Below are positions 20,718 to 30,156 of a stretch of DNA of 64,000 nucleotides, piece after piece. The notes beneath the pieces were generated by a model. That model did not search any database and was not told where the DNA came from. It saw nothing but the letters and a program-made list of their open reading frames with translations. Source of the stretch: Bacterioplanes sp. (lineage in GTDB: Bacteria; Pseudomonadota; Gammaproteobacteria; Pseudomonadales; Oceanobacteraceae). Location: NCBI GenBank assembly GCA_014859445.1, contig JACUUC010000010.1:1-64000 (forward strand), written 5' to 3'. Numbering within the stretch: position 1 is the stretch's first letter; each line of letters starts with the position of its first letter. Both the position numbers and the translations under genes were made by a program.

Positions 20718-21938
20718 ATGAGCGACTTTTCTGCGGATTACGACCGTTATCAATCCGACTTGAGTGACGCCGATTTTGCGACCCTTGCGGTGCGTGCAGG
20801 TCAGGTACGTACGCAAGAAGGCGAGCATGGCGAAGCCATTTTCCCAACCAGCAGTTACGTCTTTCGTTCCGCGGCTGAGGCCGCTGCTCGTTTCTCTGGT
20901 GAACAAGAAGGCAACGTCTACTCGCGCTACACCAATCCAACCGTCCGCACGTTTGAGCAGCGCTTGGCGGCGTTGGAAGGGGGCGAAGCCTGTGTTGCAA
21001 CCGCTTCAGGCATGGCCGCTATTTACGCAGTGTGTATGGCGCATTTACAGGCTGGCGATCATTTAATTTGTTCGCGCAGCGTGTTCGGCAGTACCAACGT
21101 GCTGTTTGAAAAGTTTTTGCGTAAATTCAACATAGCGATTAGCTATGTCGATTTACTGGATATGGCCAGTTGGCATGCCGCTTACCAAGACAATACGCGT
21201 TTACTGTTTTTGGAGTCGCCTTCAAACCCGTTGATCGAGGTGGCTGATTTGGCCGCCATTTCGGCGTTTGCCCGCGACACCAATACGTTATTGGTGGTTG
21301 ATAACTGTTTTTGCACGCCCGCGTTGCAACGGCCATTATCATTGGGGGCCGATCTGGTGATTCATTCGGCCACCAAGTACATCGATGGTCAAGGTCGTTG
21401 CTTAGGCGGTGCGGTGGTTGGACGACGTGAGCTGTTAGAACCGGTGGTTGGCGTACTGCGTTCAGCAGGACCTACGCTGAGCCCATTCAATGCCTGGGTG
21501 TTTACGAAAGGTCTGGAAACACTCGATATTCGCATGCAAGCACACAGTCGCAATGCTCAACAAGTGGCAGAATGGCTCTTGCAGCACCCGAATGTCGTCA
21601 AAGTGAACTACGCAGGCTTGCCTTCTCATCCGCAGTATGAGCTGGCACAACGACAGCAATCAGCCGCTGGCGGTGTGCTTTCTTTTGAAGTTCGTGGTGG
21701 GCGAGAGCAAGCATGGCAAGTGATTGATGCGACACGAATGATCTCAATTACTGCCAATTTGGGTGACACCAAAACCACCATCACGCATCCAGCCACCACC
21801 ACTCATGGCCGCTTGACGGATGAGCAGCGTGATGCCGCAGGCATTCGACAAAGTTTGTTACGCGTTGCTGTTGGTTTGGAAAGCGTCGCGGACATTCAGC
21901 GCGATTTGGCTCGTGGCTTAGACGCCTTAGGCGAGTAA
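20718..21938 (+). CDS. metZ: O-succinylhomoserine sulfhydrylase
   Basis: A 406-aa PLP enzyme of the Cys/Met metabolism family, converting O-succinylhomoserine plus sulfide to homocysteine. The PLP lysine is in HSATKYIDGQGR; the N-terminal FPTSSYVF, YSRYTNPT and ATASGMAAI segments are typical. The purF-metZ order is the Pseudomonas arrangement, which favours MetZ over MetB or cystathionine lyase; substrate choice is inferred. GAGG lies 5 nt before the ATG. Confidence 0.93.
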   Translation: MSDFSADYDRYQSDLSDADFATLAVRAGQVRTQEGEHGEAIFPTSSYVFRSAAEAAARFSGEQEGNVYSRYTNPTVRTFEQRLAALEGGEACVATASGMAAIYAVCMAHLQAGDHLICSRSVFGSTNVLFEKFLRKFNIAISYVDLLDMASWHAAYQDNTRLLFLESPSNPLIEVADLAAISAFARDTNTLLVVDNCFCTPALQRPLSLGADLVIHSATKYIDGQGRCLGGAVVGRRELLEPVVGVLRSAGPTLSPFNAWVFTKGLETLDIRMQAHSRNAQQVAEWLLQHPNVVKVNYAGLPSHPQYELAQRQQSAAGGVLSFEVRGGREQAWQVIDATRMISITANLGDTKTTITHPATTTHGRLTDEQRDAAGIRQSLLRVAVGLESVADIQRDLARGLDALGE

Positions 21939-21947
21939 ACCGATACT

Positions 21948-21978
21948 CACCGCATTGTTCCTTGTCAGCAACGCGGTG
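21948..21978 (+). terminator. Hairpin after metZ
   Basis: CACCGC pairs with GCGGTG (6 bp), continued by TTG/CAA across an A-C mismatch, beginning 9 nt after the metZ stop. It is followed by ATCCTTTC rather than a clean T-run, so terminator function is uncertain. Confidence 0.4.
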
Positions 21979-22085
21979 ATCCTTTCAACGTCGGATTGTT
22001 TGAGCCAATCGGTCACGACAGTGGTTTTCATTCGTTGCGCAGTCCCCTATGCTTATCAGCCCAATATCGCTTATAGGTTATTTTT

Positions 22086-23009
22086 ATGTCGGTTGCGTTG
22101 CAGTCCGCTATCGAATCCGTTAACGCTGTCATTCTCGGCAAAGAACAACAGGTAAAGTTGGCGTTCAGTTGCTTGTTGGCAAAAGGGCATTTGTTAATCG
22201 AAGATCTGCCCGGTATGGGCAAAACGACCCTGTCGCATGCCTTAGCCGCGGTAACGGGGCTGGACTATAACCGCATTCAATTCACCAGCGATTTGTTACC
22301 TGCGGACATTCTCGGTGTGAGTATTTTTGAGCGCGAAGCCGGTACCGAATTGGGACGTTTTCGTTTTCATCCAGGGCCCGTTTTTACGCAAGTATTGTTG
22401 GCCGATGAAATCAATCGCGCGACGCCCAAAGCACAGAGTGCGTTATTGGAAGCCATGGAGGAAGGACAAGTCACTATCGAAGGTGAAACCCGTCCACTGC
22501 CTGCGCCTTTTTTTGTGATTGCCACGCAAAATCCGATTTCACAGTCGGGTACCTTTCCGTTACCGGAGTCACAACTGGACCGTTTTTTAATGCGCATCCA
22601 GTTAGGTTACCCCCATCAGGAGGCGGAGCGCGCTTTATTATTAGGACAAGATCGTCGTGATATGGCCGCGCATTTGGCGGAAGCATTACCCAAAGCCGAA
22701 CTGCTGCGATTGCAGCAACAGGTCAATGACGTTCAAGCCAGCAGTAGCGTGATTGACTATGTCCAGCGCTTGATTGCTTACACCCGCTATGACGGTGGCT
22801 TTCAATATGGCTTATCCCCACGAGGCGCGCTGGCGTTGTTGCGCAGTGCCAAAGCATGGGCCTTGATTGATGGTCGTGCTTTTGTATTACCAGAAGATAT
22901 CCAGCGTGTGCTACCGGCCGTGGTCGACCATCGTTTAGCCGACGCAGCGCAACACGGCGGTCATAGCGTGTCGCAACAATTGTTGAATCACGTACCTGTT
23001 TTGCTTTGA
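22086..23009 (+). CDS. MoxR-family AAA ATPase
   Basis: A 307-aa AAA+ ATPase of the MoxR group, chaperone-like for maturation of partner complexes. Walker A is LPGMGKTT (about residues 40-47), Walker B is VLLADEINRA, followed by ATQNPISQSGTFPLPESQLDRF (sensor 1 and arginine region). It is first in a three-gene operon with a DUF58 protein and a transglutaminase-like protein, joined by TGATG and ATGA overlaps; this trio is widespread and its substrate is generally unknown. Confidence 0.93.
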   Translation: MSVALQSAIESVNAVILGKEQQVKLAFSCLLAKGHLLIEDLPGMGKTTLSHALAAVTGLDYNRIQFTSDLLPADILGVSIFEREAGTELGRFRFHPGPVFTQVLLADEINRATPKAQSALLEAMEEGQVTIEGETRPLPAPFFVIATQNPISQSGTFPLPESQLDRFLMRIQLGYPHQEAERALLLGQDRRDMAAHLAEALPKAELLRLQQQVNDVQASSSVIDYVQRLIAYTRYDGGFQYGLSPRGALALLRSAKAWALIDGRAFVLPEDIQRVLPAVVDHRLADAAQHGGHSVSQQLLNHVPVLL

Positions 23010-24004
23010 TGATGGTCATTCAGGCTGTTAAGCAGCGTTGGCAACGATGGTTGGATCGACGTATTCCAACAACGCGGCAGCTGACACTCAGCCATCGATC
23101 AATTTTTATCTTACCGACCCGATCTGGTTGGGTGTTTGGCATGGTGTTGTTCGTCATGTTAGCAACGGCCATCAATTATCAAAACAGCCTGATCTATGCG
23201 TTAACCTTCTGGTTATTCAGCCTCAGTTTACTGGCCATGCTGTTAACATTTCGCAATTTGGCCGACGTGAATCTGTCGGTTGCCCCTGTACCCCCATGCT
23301 TTGCCGGTGACGTCATTGATTTACCCGTGCGCTTACGCAGTGAGCGTTGTCGTGCTCATGCCGCCTTGCTGTTTGCCTATCCCGATAATCCGTCGGTCAT
23401 GACCGATGTCGGCTTGCATGCCGATCATCGTGAGCAGACGATTACCTTAACACGGCGGACGCAACAACGAGGCTGGTTGCAAACGGGGCGCTTTCGGATG
23501 AGTACGCAGTATCCGTTGGGGTTATTTACGGCATGGAGTTGGATCGCGCTGGATTACGACGTATTGGTGTACCCGAAACCCGTGTGGACACCGTTACGAC
23601 TCAGTGCCGAAGCAGGGCGCGATACACACGCGCAGGCTCGTTCCAATCAAGCAGGCGACCAAGATTTTTCCGGCATAAGGCCTTATCAAACGGGTGACTC
23701 CATGCGCCAAATTGCCTGGAAACACGTGGCCCGTGGTAAGGGCTTAGTGACGAAATCGTTTGATAGTGAGCAGGGTGTTTTGTGCATGTTGGATTGGGCG
23801 TTATTAGCACCAGCGGATACGGAAACACGTCTGTCTAATTTGTGCGCTTGGGTGCTGCATGCCCATGAACAAGGCATGCGTTACGGTTTGCGTTTACCCG
23901 GTGTGGAGCTGGAGCCACAGCACAGTGAGGCGCATCGACAAGCGTGTTTGCGTGCACTGGCACTTTGGGGGCAACCTCATTCGATGACGGAGACCGCCTC
24001 ATGA
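23009..24004 (+). CDS. DUF58 domain protein
   Basis: A 331-aa protein. An N-terminal pair of membrane helices (about 30-75) is followed by a vWA-like DUF58 region with the family signature FSGIRPYQTGDSMRQIAWK and KHVARGKGLVTKSFD. DUF58 proteins are partners of MoxR ATPases. Start at the ATG overlapping the moxR stop (TGATG); a second ATG follows one codon later. It ends with an ATGA overlap with the transglutaminase gene. Confidence 0.9.
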   Translation: MMVIQAVKQRWQRWLDRRIPTTRQLTLSHRSIFILPTRSGWVFGMVLFVMLATAINYQNSLIYALTFWLFSLSLLAMLLTFRNLADVNLSVAPVPPCFAGDVIDLPVRLRSERCRAHAALLFAYPDNPSVMTDVGLHADHREQTITLTRRTQQRGWLQTGRFRMSTQYPLGLFTAWSWIALDYDVLVYPKPVWTPLRLSAEAGRDTHAQARSNQAGDQDFSGIRPYQTGDSMRQIAWKHVARGKGLVTKSFDSEQGVLCMLDWALLAPADTETRLSNLCAWVLHAHEQGMRYGLRLPGVELEPQHSEAHRQACLRALALWGQPHSMTETAS

Positions 24005-26058
24005 CGACGACTTCCTCCGTGCAAATCCCTAAGGGGGCCGTGATCTGGTTGCTACTCGCAACGGCGACGAGTTTGGTGTTGCACGCAAGTCATTTACCAC
24101 TCGGCTTTTGGGGATTGGCGCTGGTGGTGGCTGGCTGGCGTTGGATGGTTCATCTTGGCCGTGCGTCGTATCCTGGAAAAATGGTCAAAGCGACGGCCGT
24201 GGTGCTCACTACGCTAGCGGTGATCGTCACCTTTGATCGCAGTATCTCACTGGAAAGTGCCAGCGCGTTTCTCATTGCCGCGTGTTTGTTGAAATTGCTT
24301 GAGATGCGTACCGTGCGCGACGCTCAGATTGTGGTCTACATGGCCTTTTTGTTATTGGCAACGGGGTTTCTATTCCAGCAAGACATCGGCAGTGCGTTGT
24401 GGGGCATCGTCAGCGCAGGCATCATCACCAGTGCCATGATCAGTGTGCAACAAAACCCGTATGCGGAATCCAAGACCAGTATGCGCACAAATGCTGCGAT
24501 GGCCTCTCGTATCTTGTTGTTGTCATTGCCCATGATGTTGATGCTGTATTTCTTATTTCCTCGTTTGGGTCCTTTATGGTCGGTTGGATTGCAGTCGAGT
24601 CAAGCCAAAACGGGCATGACGGATGTGATGGCCCCAGCGGACATTGCTCAATTAAGCCAATCGACAGAGTTGGCATTGCGAGTGTCTTTTACGGATCAAC
24701 GGCCGGCACGTTCCGATTTGTATTGGCGCGGCTTAACACTCGATCATTACGACGGGCGCCGTTGGCAGGTGGCCAATACGTCACGCCAGGTTGATTGGGC
24801 GCCATCGGTTAAGCCGGATGTTGCACACGCTCGCGTCCAATCTATTGGTTACGATATTATTCAAGAACCCACCGATCAGCCTTGGTTATTTGCGTTACGT
24901 GGAGTACAAGCCGTTGAAGCCAATACGGGTCGAACGGCGGATGATCGGTTAATTGCTCGACGCCCCTTATACCAGCGTCAGCGCTATCATGCGCAGTCTT
25001 GGCCACAGGCCATATTGGATGGTGCAGAGCTTACTGCTGAGGCACGTCGACAACAATTGCAATTGCCTCCGCAGGGGAATCCAAAGGCCCGCGCTTGGGC
25101 CGATCAATTACGGCGTTCCTTTGTTGATGATCAACGCATCGTCGCGGCGTTGATGAATACCTTTGCTGAATCGTCGTTTCATTACACCTTACAGCCACAA
25201 ACGTTAGGGCAAGACGATATTGATGCGTTTTTATTTGACACTCGTCGTGGCTTTTGTGCGCATTACGCCGGTGCCATGGTGTTTGTTGCTCGAGCGGCCG
25301 GCATTCCTGCACGCGTGGTGGTTGGCTACCAAGGAGGAGAGTGGAATGAACAAGAAGCCTATCTCACGGTGCGTCAATTTGATGCACACGCATGGGTAGA
25401 GGTGTGGCTGCCTTCTCAGGGATGGCTGCGTTTCGATCCAACAGCCCAAGTGGCACCCGATCGAATTGAGTACGGATTGCAACGCGCGTTGGCGCAAGAG
25501 GATGACTTTTTGCGCGAGCAGTTCTTTTCCGTGCATCGATTACAGCATGTTCAGTGGCTAAATCGATTACGCTTACAATTGGACAGCATCAATTACTATT
25601 GGCATCGCTGGGTATTGTCTTACGACCGTCAACGTCAGAGTCAATTGTTGCAAGGCTGGCTCGGTATGAAAACCTATCAAGACATTCTTTATGGTTTGGC
25701 GATCGGCGTGGCGTTGTTATTTGTGTTTGCCAGTAGCTGGTTGCTGTGGCAGCAGCGCCCACGTTATCGGAATCGGTTTTTCAAAGCATGGACACGTCTG
25801 CAAAAACGCGCTCAGCGTTTTGGTGTCGCAGCGGTCCAAGGTGAAACCAGCAATCACTACTTGCAGCGACTGGCGCACGCATTTCCTGCGCTGCGCAGTG
25901 AAATTGCGGCGTTAAACCGTGTCTTGGAGGCGTATTTGTATCGCAACGACGACCTCAATGACCCTGAGCAAACCCGCGTCGTTATTCGTCAGATGCAGGC
26001 GTTGCGCTGGCGTTTGTCGGCCAGGCACAAAAGCAACCACGACCAGCCACATTCATAA
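24001..26058 (+). CDS. TgpA-type membrane transglutaminase-like protein
   Basis: A 685-aa inner-membrane protein. An N-terminal bundle of five or six helices (about 12-190) is followed by a periplasmic transglutaminase-like domain with a complete Cys-His-Asp triad: C419 in RRGFCAHYAG, H463 in FDAHAWVEVW, D479 in RFDPT. A last helix (about 560-582) leads to a cytoplasmic DUF4129-type tail. It resembles TgpA, essential in P. aeruginosa, which may act on envelope proteins or peptidoglycan. The start overlaps the DUF58 stop (ATGA). The final 77 bp overlap the convergent DUF6436 gene. Confidence 0.9.
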   Translation: MTTTSSVQIPKGAVIWLLLATATSLVLHASHLPLGFWGLALVVAGWRWMVHLGRASYPGKMVKATAVVLTTLAVIVTFDRSISLESASAFLIAACLLKLLEMRTVRDAQIVVYMAFLLLATGFLFQQDIGSALWGIVSAGIITSAMISVQQNPYAESKTSMRTNAAMASRILLLSLPMMLMLYFLFPRLGPLWSVGLQSSQAKTGMTDVMAPADIAQLSQSTELALRVSFTDQRPARSDLYWRGLTLDHYDGRRWQVANTSRQVDWAPSVKPDVAHARVQSIGYDIIQEPTDQPWLFALRGVQAVEANTGRTADDRLIARRPLYQRQRYHAQSWPQAILDGAELTAEARRQQLQLPPQGNPKARAWADQLRRSFVDDQRIVAALMNTFAESSFHYTLQPQTLGQDDIDAFLFDTRRGFCAHYAGAMVFVARAAGIPARVVVGYQGGEWNEQEAYLTVRQFDAHAWVEVWLPSQGWLRFDPTAQVAPDRIEYGLQRALAQEDDFLREQFFSVHRLQHVQWLNRLRLQLDSINYYWHRWVLSYDRQRQSQLLQGWLGMKTYQDILYGLAIGVALLFVFASSWLLWQQRPRYRNRFFKAWTRLQKRAQRFGVAAVQGETSNHYLQRLAHAFPALRSEIAALNRVLEAYLYRNDDLNDPEQTRVVIRQMQALRWRLSARHKSNHDQPHS

Positions 26059-26638
26059 AAGGCCCATAGGGGCCTGCTTGCATACGTTCGATGATGTTTG
26101 GAAAAAAAGCATCGTCATCGAGTGTGCACAACGCGCCAAATCCGTACGCACCATAATAGGACATCTGCATTTGATCATTGAATAACGCCAATCCGGGACT
26201 GCTGGGAATGGGTAGGTCGATGTCTTGCGAAACACGTACCACAGTATAACGATCCCCATTCAAACGATGAAATTGATGAATGGTTGCGTCGCTGGTGGTC
26301 TGTGGCGTGAGAATGATCACACGCAAATGCTCATGATCGAATTGTTGTACTAAACCACTAAAATGTCGCTGACTCACCTGATTGCATAAGCAATCGGGGT
26401 TCCATAGGTGTACCAAGGTAACTTGTTGCGGACGAGGGTTGGGCAAATGACCAAGAACATTGAGCAGTAGCGGAGCGGTATCGCTGGCACGCCAAAAGCG
26501 CATGTCGTCATCTTGGCCAACAAAGGGCCGTATGGTTTGTTGTTGAAACCACCATAAGCCTATGAGTGTGGCGGTGAGCCATGTGATTAATAGTAATGAT
26601 AATAGTGTGTTTTTATGTCGTGAGAGAAGGGGTAACAT
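25982..26638 (-). CDS. DUF6436 thioredoxin-fold protein with paired CxC motifs
   Basis: A 218-aa protein with one N-terminal membrane helix (about 14-34), then a thioredoxin-like domain facing the periplasm. In place of CxxC it has C83-L-C85 after HLWNPD, and a second pair C202-F-C204 near the C-terminus. I place it in the DUF6436 family by this pattern; a thiol-redox role is inferred. The ATG at 26638 is used; GTG at 26650 is possible. The last 77 bp are antisense to the end of the transglutaminase gene. Confidence 0.75.
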   Translation of the reverse strand: MLPLLSRHKNTLLSLLLITWLTATLIGLWWFQQQTIRPFVGQDDDMRFWRASDTAPLLLNVLGHLPNPRPQQVTLVHLWNPDCLCNQVSQRHFSGLVQQFDHEHLRVIILTPQTTSDATIHQFHRLNGDRYTVVRVSQDIDLPIPSSPGLALFNDQMQMSYYGAYGFGALCTLDDDAFFPNIIERMQAGPYGPFMNVAGRGCFCAWPTNASATPASDE

Positions 26639-26719
26639 GGCCTGCAACACTCAAAAAGAACGCCAGTGTAAACGAAATAGCGGGGTTGCAACAGTTATCC
26701 CAGTAGCCAGAGAGTAGCC

Positions 26720-27505
26720 ATGCCATCATTCATTCAATATCAAGTGGACGCGTTTGCCGATCAACCCTTTTCGGGTAATCCTGCTGCCGTGGTCTTACTC
26801 ACAGAGTCGCTCAGTGATGTTCAAATGCAGTCCATCGCCAACGAAAATAACCTGTCCGAAACGGCATTCGTGATGGCGCATGAGTCATACTATGATCTTC
26901 GCTGGTTCACGCCGACCGTCGAAGTGGATTTATGTGGTCACGCGACATTGGCTGCGGCTCATGTGTTGTTTCATCATCAAGGCATTGACCGAGATCACGT
27001 TGTTTTTCAGACTCGCAGTGGTGAACTGACGGTGACTCGGACGGCAGATGGATATTGCATGGATTTCCCAGCTCAGCCACCCACTCCGTGTTGGTTGCCT
27101 GACGCGCTATTGACCGAGTTCGCGGTCGAGCCGGTGGCGGTATTAGCGGCGGTCGATTATGTGGTGGTCTTGCCGGATGAGACGCACGTCCGCTCTTACC
27201 AACCGAATTTGACGGTATTGGCGAGTTTGCCATTACGCGGTGTGATTGTCACAGCGAGATCCACCGCGTACGACTTTGTCAGTCGTTTCTTTGCTCCGAA
27301 TGTCGGTGTTGCGGAAGACCCAGTCACCGGTTCTGCACATTGTCAGCTTGCACCTTATTGGGCCGAACAATTGGCTAAGCGTGAGTTGATCGCTTGGCAA
27401 TGCTCGACACGAGGCGGCGAGGTGGTTTGTCGTCTTGACGGTGATCGTGTGCACTTAATGGGACGTGCTTGCACCTTCTTGGAGGGGCGTATTTGGTTGC
27501 CTTGA
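26720..27505 (+). CDS. PhzF family epimerase/isomerase
   Basis: A 261-aa two-domain diaminopimelate-epimerase-fold protein. The N-terminal FSGNPAAVVLL and the catalytic-glutamate segment NNLSETAFV (E47) are present, as is the second-half VAEDPVTGSAHCQLAPYW. Relatives isomerise small substrates; there are no phenazine genes here, so the substrate is unknown. The 3' end overlaps the convergent GGDEF-EAL gene by 51 bp. Confidence 0.9.
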   Translation: MPSFIQYQVDAFADQPFSGNPAAVVLLTESLSDVQMQSIANENNLSETAFVMAHESYYDLRWFTPTVEVDLCGHATLAAAHVLFHHQGIDRDHVVFQTRSGELTVTRTADGYCMDFPAQPPTPCWLPDALLTEFAVEPVAVLAAVDYVVVLPDETHVRSYQPNLTVLASLPLRGVIVTARSTAYDFVSRFFAPNVGVAEDPVTGSAHCQLAPYWAEQLAKRELIAWQCSTRGGEVVCRLDGDRVHLMGRACTFLEGRIWLP

Positions 27506-29794
27506 TTCCTGTTGCAACAATAAGACAAACTCGTCTTTCGGTAAGGGCTTGCTGTAATAGTAGCCTTGATAGCTATCGCAACCTAACGACTGCAAAATGG
27601 ACCATTGCGCTGCCGTTTCAACACCTTCTGCCAACACCGATAGTTTCATGATTTTGGCCAGCTGAATGATGGCTTGCGAAATTTGTTGATCGTCCTCATC
27701 AAATTCCAAGTCATCAACAAACCGTTTGTCAATTTTGAGCACATCCAGCGGCAGGCGTTTCAAATACGACAGCGAGGAGTAGCCTGTGCCAAAGTCATCG
27801 ATCGCCATTCGAACGCCTAGGTTTCGCAATTGTTGCATGGTATCGATCACACTGTGTTCATCACCCAATAATGCGCTTTCGGTAATTTCCAGTTCCAGTA
27901 AATGAGGGGGGAAGCCAGAATGCATGAGTGTGTCGTGCACCAAGGTTTGAAATTGGGCTTGTCCGAATTGTTGTGAGGAAACGTTGATGGCCAAACGGAT
28001 ATCTGGTAGCCCTTGTTGACGCCAATGCTGACCTACAAAACAGGCTTGTTCGAGTACAAGCTGGCCGATGCGATGGATTAAGCCACAGGATTCCGCCAGC
28101 GGAATAAAATGATTGGGTGGAATCAGCCCTTGTTCAGGATCAATCCAACGAACCAGTAGCTCGGCGCCCTGCATTCGACCGGATTGGAAATCCACTTGTG
28201 GTTGGAAATAACAACACAGATGTTGCTCATCCAATGCACGGCGTAAGCGAGTTTCCAACAATAATTGTTCACGTACTTGATCGGCAAGATCTTGAGAATA
28301 CAGCGAGAAGGTATTACGGCCACTGGCTTTGGCTTTATACAGCGCGGCATCGGCTCCTTGTAGTAATCCTTCGGCATTGTCCATATGGCGCGGTGCGGCG
28401 CAGATGCCAATAGAAGCAGCAATCAAAATTGGACCGTGATCAGGAATGATAAAAGGGGCCTGAAAACTGTTCATGATCGTACGGGCGATGTCGATTTCGG
28501 CCTGTTCATCATGTAAGCCTTGGTACATTAGGGCAAATTCGTCCCCGCCGAGTCGAGCCAATAAACGGGTTTCTTGGCTGTAAAGCTGAAGTCGCTGGGC
28601 AACCTGTTGTAACAACAGATCGCCAGTCGCGTGACCAAAACTGTCATTGATGTTTTTAAAATTGTCCAAATCCAGTAAAAATACAGTGAGTGGTTGTTGC
28701 GTTTCTTGCGCCTGCCGCAGGATACGATTCAACTCTTGATTGAAATGCTGACGATTCGCTAGCTGTGTTAGTGGATCGTACCGAGATAAAAAATTCAGTT
28801 GGCGTTCTTGTCGATAGTGTTCACTAAGATCAATGTCAATGCAGAAAATCTGTGGCTCTTGCATGGGAATGGGCACGACGGCATGCGATGAGTAGACCGG
28901 AATCTCGCTTCCGTCCTTGCGCTGTAAGCGCAATTCCTCAGGCGCTTGAGGAATGCCCGTACGGGCCATTCGAGAGACCACGTCGCGAACCGTGTTTTTC
29001 ATGGCGGGTGGGATGATTAAGTCTAATAAATTGCGGCCTAGTGCTTCTTTTTGCGTGTAGCCATACATCGTTTCACTGGCTTTATTCCAAAAAATAGTGG
29101 TGCCATCAGGCTGATAGCCTTGCACAGAAATACTCGGTGTATGATCTAATAACGTACGAAAACGCAATTCACTGGCTTGCAGTTGTAGCTCGGCCTGCTT
29201 GTGCGCAGAAATATCTTGCACAACGGCAATCAAGTAGCGGGGTTGTTGATCATATTGAGGGACAAGCGCGACCGATAAACGTGCCCATAGCAGCTGGCCA
29301 TCGTAAGTGATGTAGCGTTTCTCTAGACTGTAATGATCAATGTCACCATGGAGTAAGGCTTGCAGCTGAGTTTCATCATGAGCCAAGTCGTCAGGGTGCG
29401 TGATGTCTTGAAAACAGCGATTGAGTAAGGTGCTCTCATCGTACTTCAGCAGACGACAAAACTCTTGATTGACGCGTAAAAATTGTCCGCACTCGTTGAG
29501 ATGAGCAATGCCGGCCGCAGCGTGCTCAAAGGTTGCTTGAAATTGATGCTCCGCATGACTCAGTGAATCGACGATGCGTTGCTGAATACGTAATAAGAAG
29601 CCAACAAAGAGGGCGCTGATAGTGACAAAAGCCCAGCCTTTATAGGTTTGCAGTAGCGATAATTGTTGCACATCGTCACTGATGAACAACAACCAAGCAT
29701 CGCTGAAGCTAATCCAAGAAATGCCGAACACCAAATACAACAGAGCCCCGATCACCGGTATGAATAACAGTGGCTGATTCCTTGTCACTTTCAT
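27455..29794 (-). CDS. PAS-PAS-GGDEF-EAL cyclic-di-GMP signalling protein
   Basis: A 779-aa membrane protein: two N-terminal helices (about 8-34 and 52-70), PAS domains at about 80-200 and 205-330, GGDEF at about 340-505 with an intact GGDEF signature, and EAL at about 515-765. The EAL signature reads AELLVRW, keeping the metal-binding Glu; NVSSQQF, ITES, DDFGTGYSS and AEGVET are all present, so phosphodiesterase activity is likely. It could be bifunctional in c-di-GMP turnover. The signal is unknown. Upstream, on the minus strand, TTCCGT-16-TATACA (29848-29821) may be its promoter. Confidence 0.93.
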   Translation of the reverse strand: MKVTRNQPLLFIPVIGALLYLVFGISWISFSDAWLLFISDDVQQLSLLQTYKGWAFVTISALFVGFLLRIQQRIVDSLSHAEHQFQATFEHAAAGIAHLNECGQFLRVNQEFCRLLKYDESTLLNRCFQDITHPDDLAHDETQLQALLHGDIDHYSLEKRYITYDGQLLWARLSVALVPQYDQQPRYLIAVVQDISAHKQAELQLQASELRFRTLLDHTPSISVQGYQPDGTTIFWNKASETMYGYTQKEALGRNLLDLIIPPAMKNTVRDVVSRMARTGIPQAPEELRLQRKDGSEIPVYSSHAVVPIPMQEPQIFCIDIDLSEHYRQERQLNFLSRYDPLTQLANRQHFNQELNRILRQAQETQQPLTVFLLDLDNFKNINDSFGHATGDLLLQQVAQRLQLYSQETRLLARLGGDEFALMYQGLHDEQAEIDIARTIMNSFQAPFIIPDHGPILIAASIGICAAPRHMDNAEGLLQGADAALYKAKASGRNTFSLYSQDLADQVREQLLLETRLRRALDEQHLCCYFQPQVDFQSGRMQGAELLVRWIDPEQGLIPPNHFIPLAESCGLIHRIGQLVLEQACFVGQHWRQQGLPDIRLAINVSSQQFGQAQFQTLVHDTLMHSGFPPHLLELEITESALLGDEHSVIDTMQQLRNLGVRMAIDDFGTGYSSLSYLKRLPLDVLKIDKRFVDDLEFDEDDQQISQAIIQLAKIMKLSVLAEGVETAAQWSILQSLGCDSYQGYYYSKPLPKDEFVLLLQQESRQPNTPLQEGASTSH

Positions 29795-30156
29795 GGAAAA
29801 CCTATTGATGAAGAAGTCACTGTATAAAAGGTAGTCGATCTGACGGAAATTGACAGTCGTTCTTTAAGAAAAATAGGACGTACGTTTTGCTCATATTGCA
29901 CGCGAATGGTCCGTTCATATCCTTTGTTAATTACACTGATGTTGCATCAAATTGGTGCGTCCAATCGTATGGCTTGAAACTCGTGGTTGTTTTTGGTGCG
30001 CCTTGCTGTAACTCTATGTAATGTAATGAGTATTTCCGTAATGAAGAATGACAAACTCGCCATTTTTTACATGGTTTTCAGTTCTTGGCCTAAGGCTTGC
30101 TAGACTAATAATGAAACTTATCAATCAGTCGGCAACGACGCTACTGAGAGACGGCG
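29795..30156. other. Intergenic region between divergent signalling genes
   Basis: 362 bp between the GGDEF-EAL gene and the chemoreceptor. It holds a leftward promoter candidate (TATACA complement at 29821-29826, TTCCGT complement at 29843-29848) and a possible rightward one (TTCTTG near 30081 with TAATAA near 30105). No sigma-28-like chemotaxis promoter and no RNA gene were recognised. The AT-rich middle shows nothing else. Confidence 0.35.
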
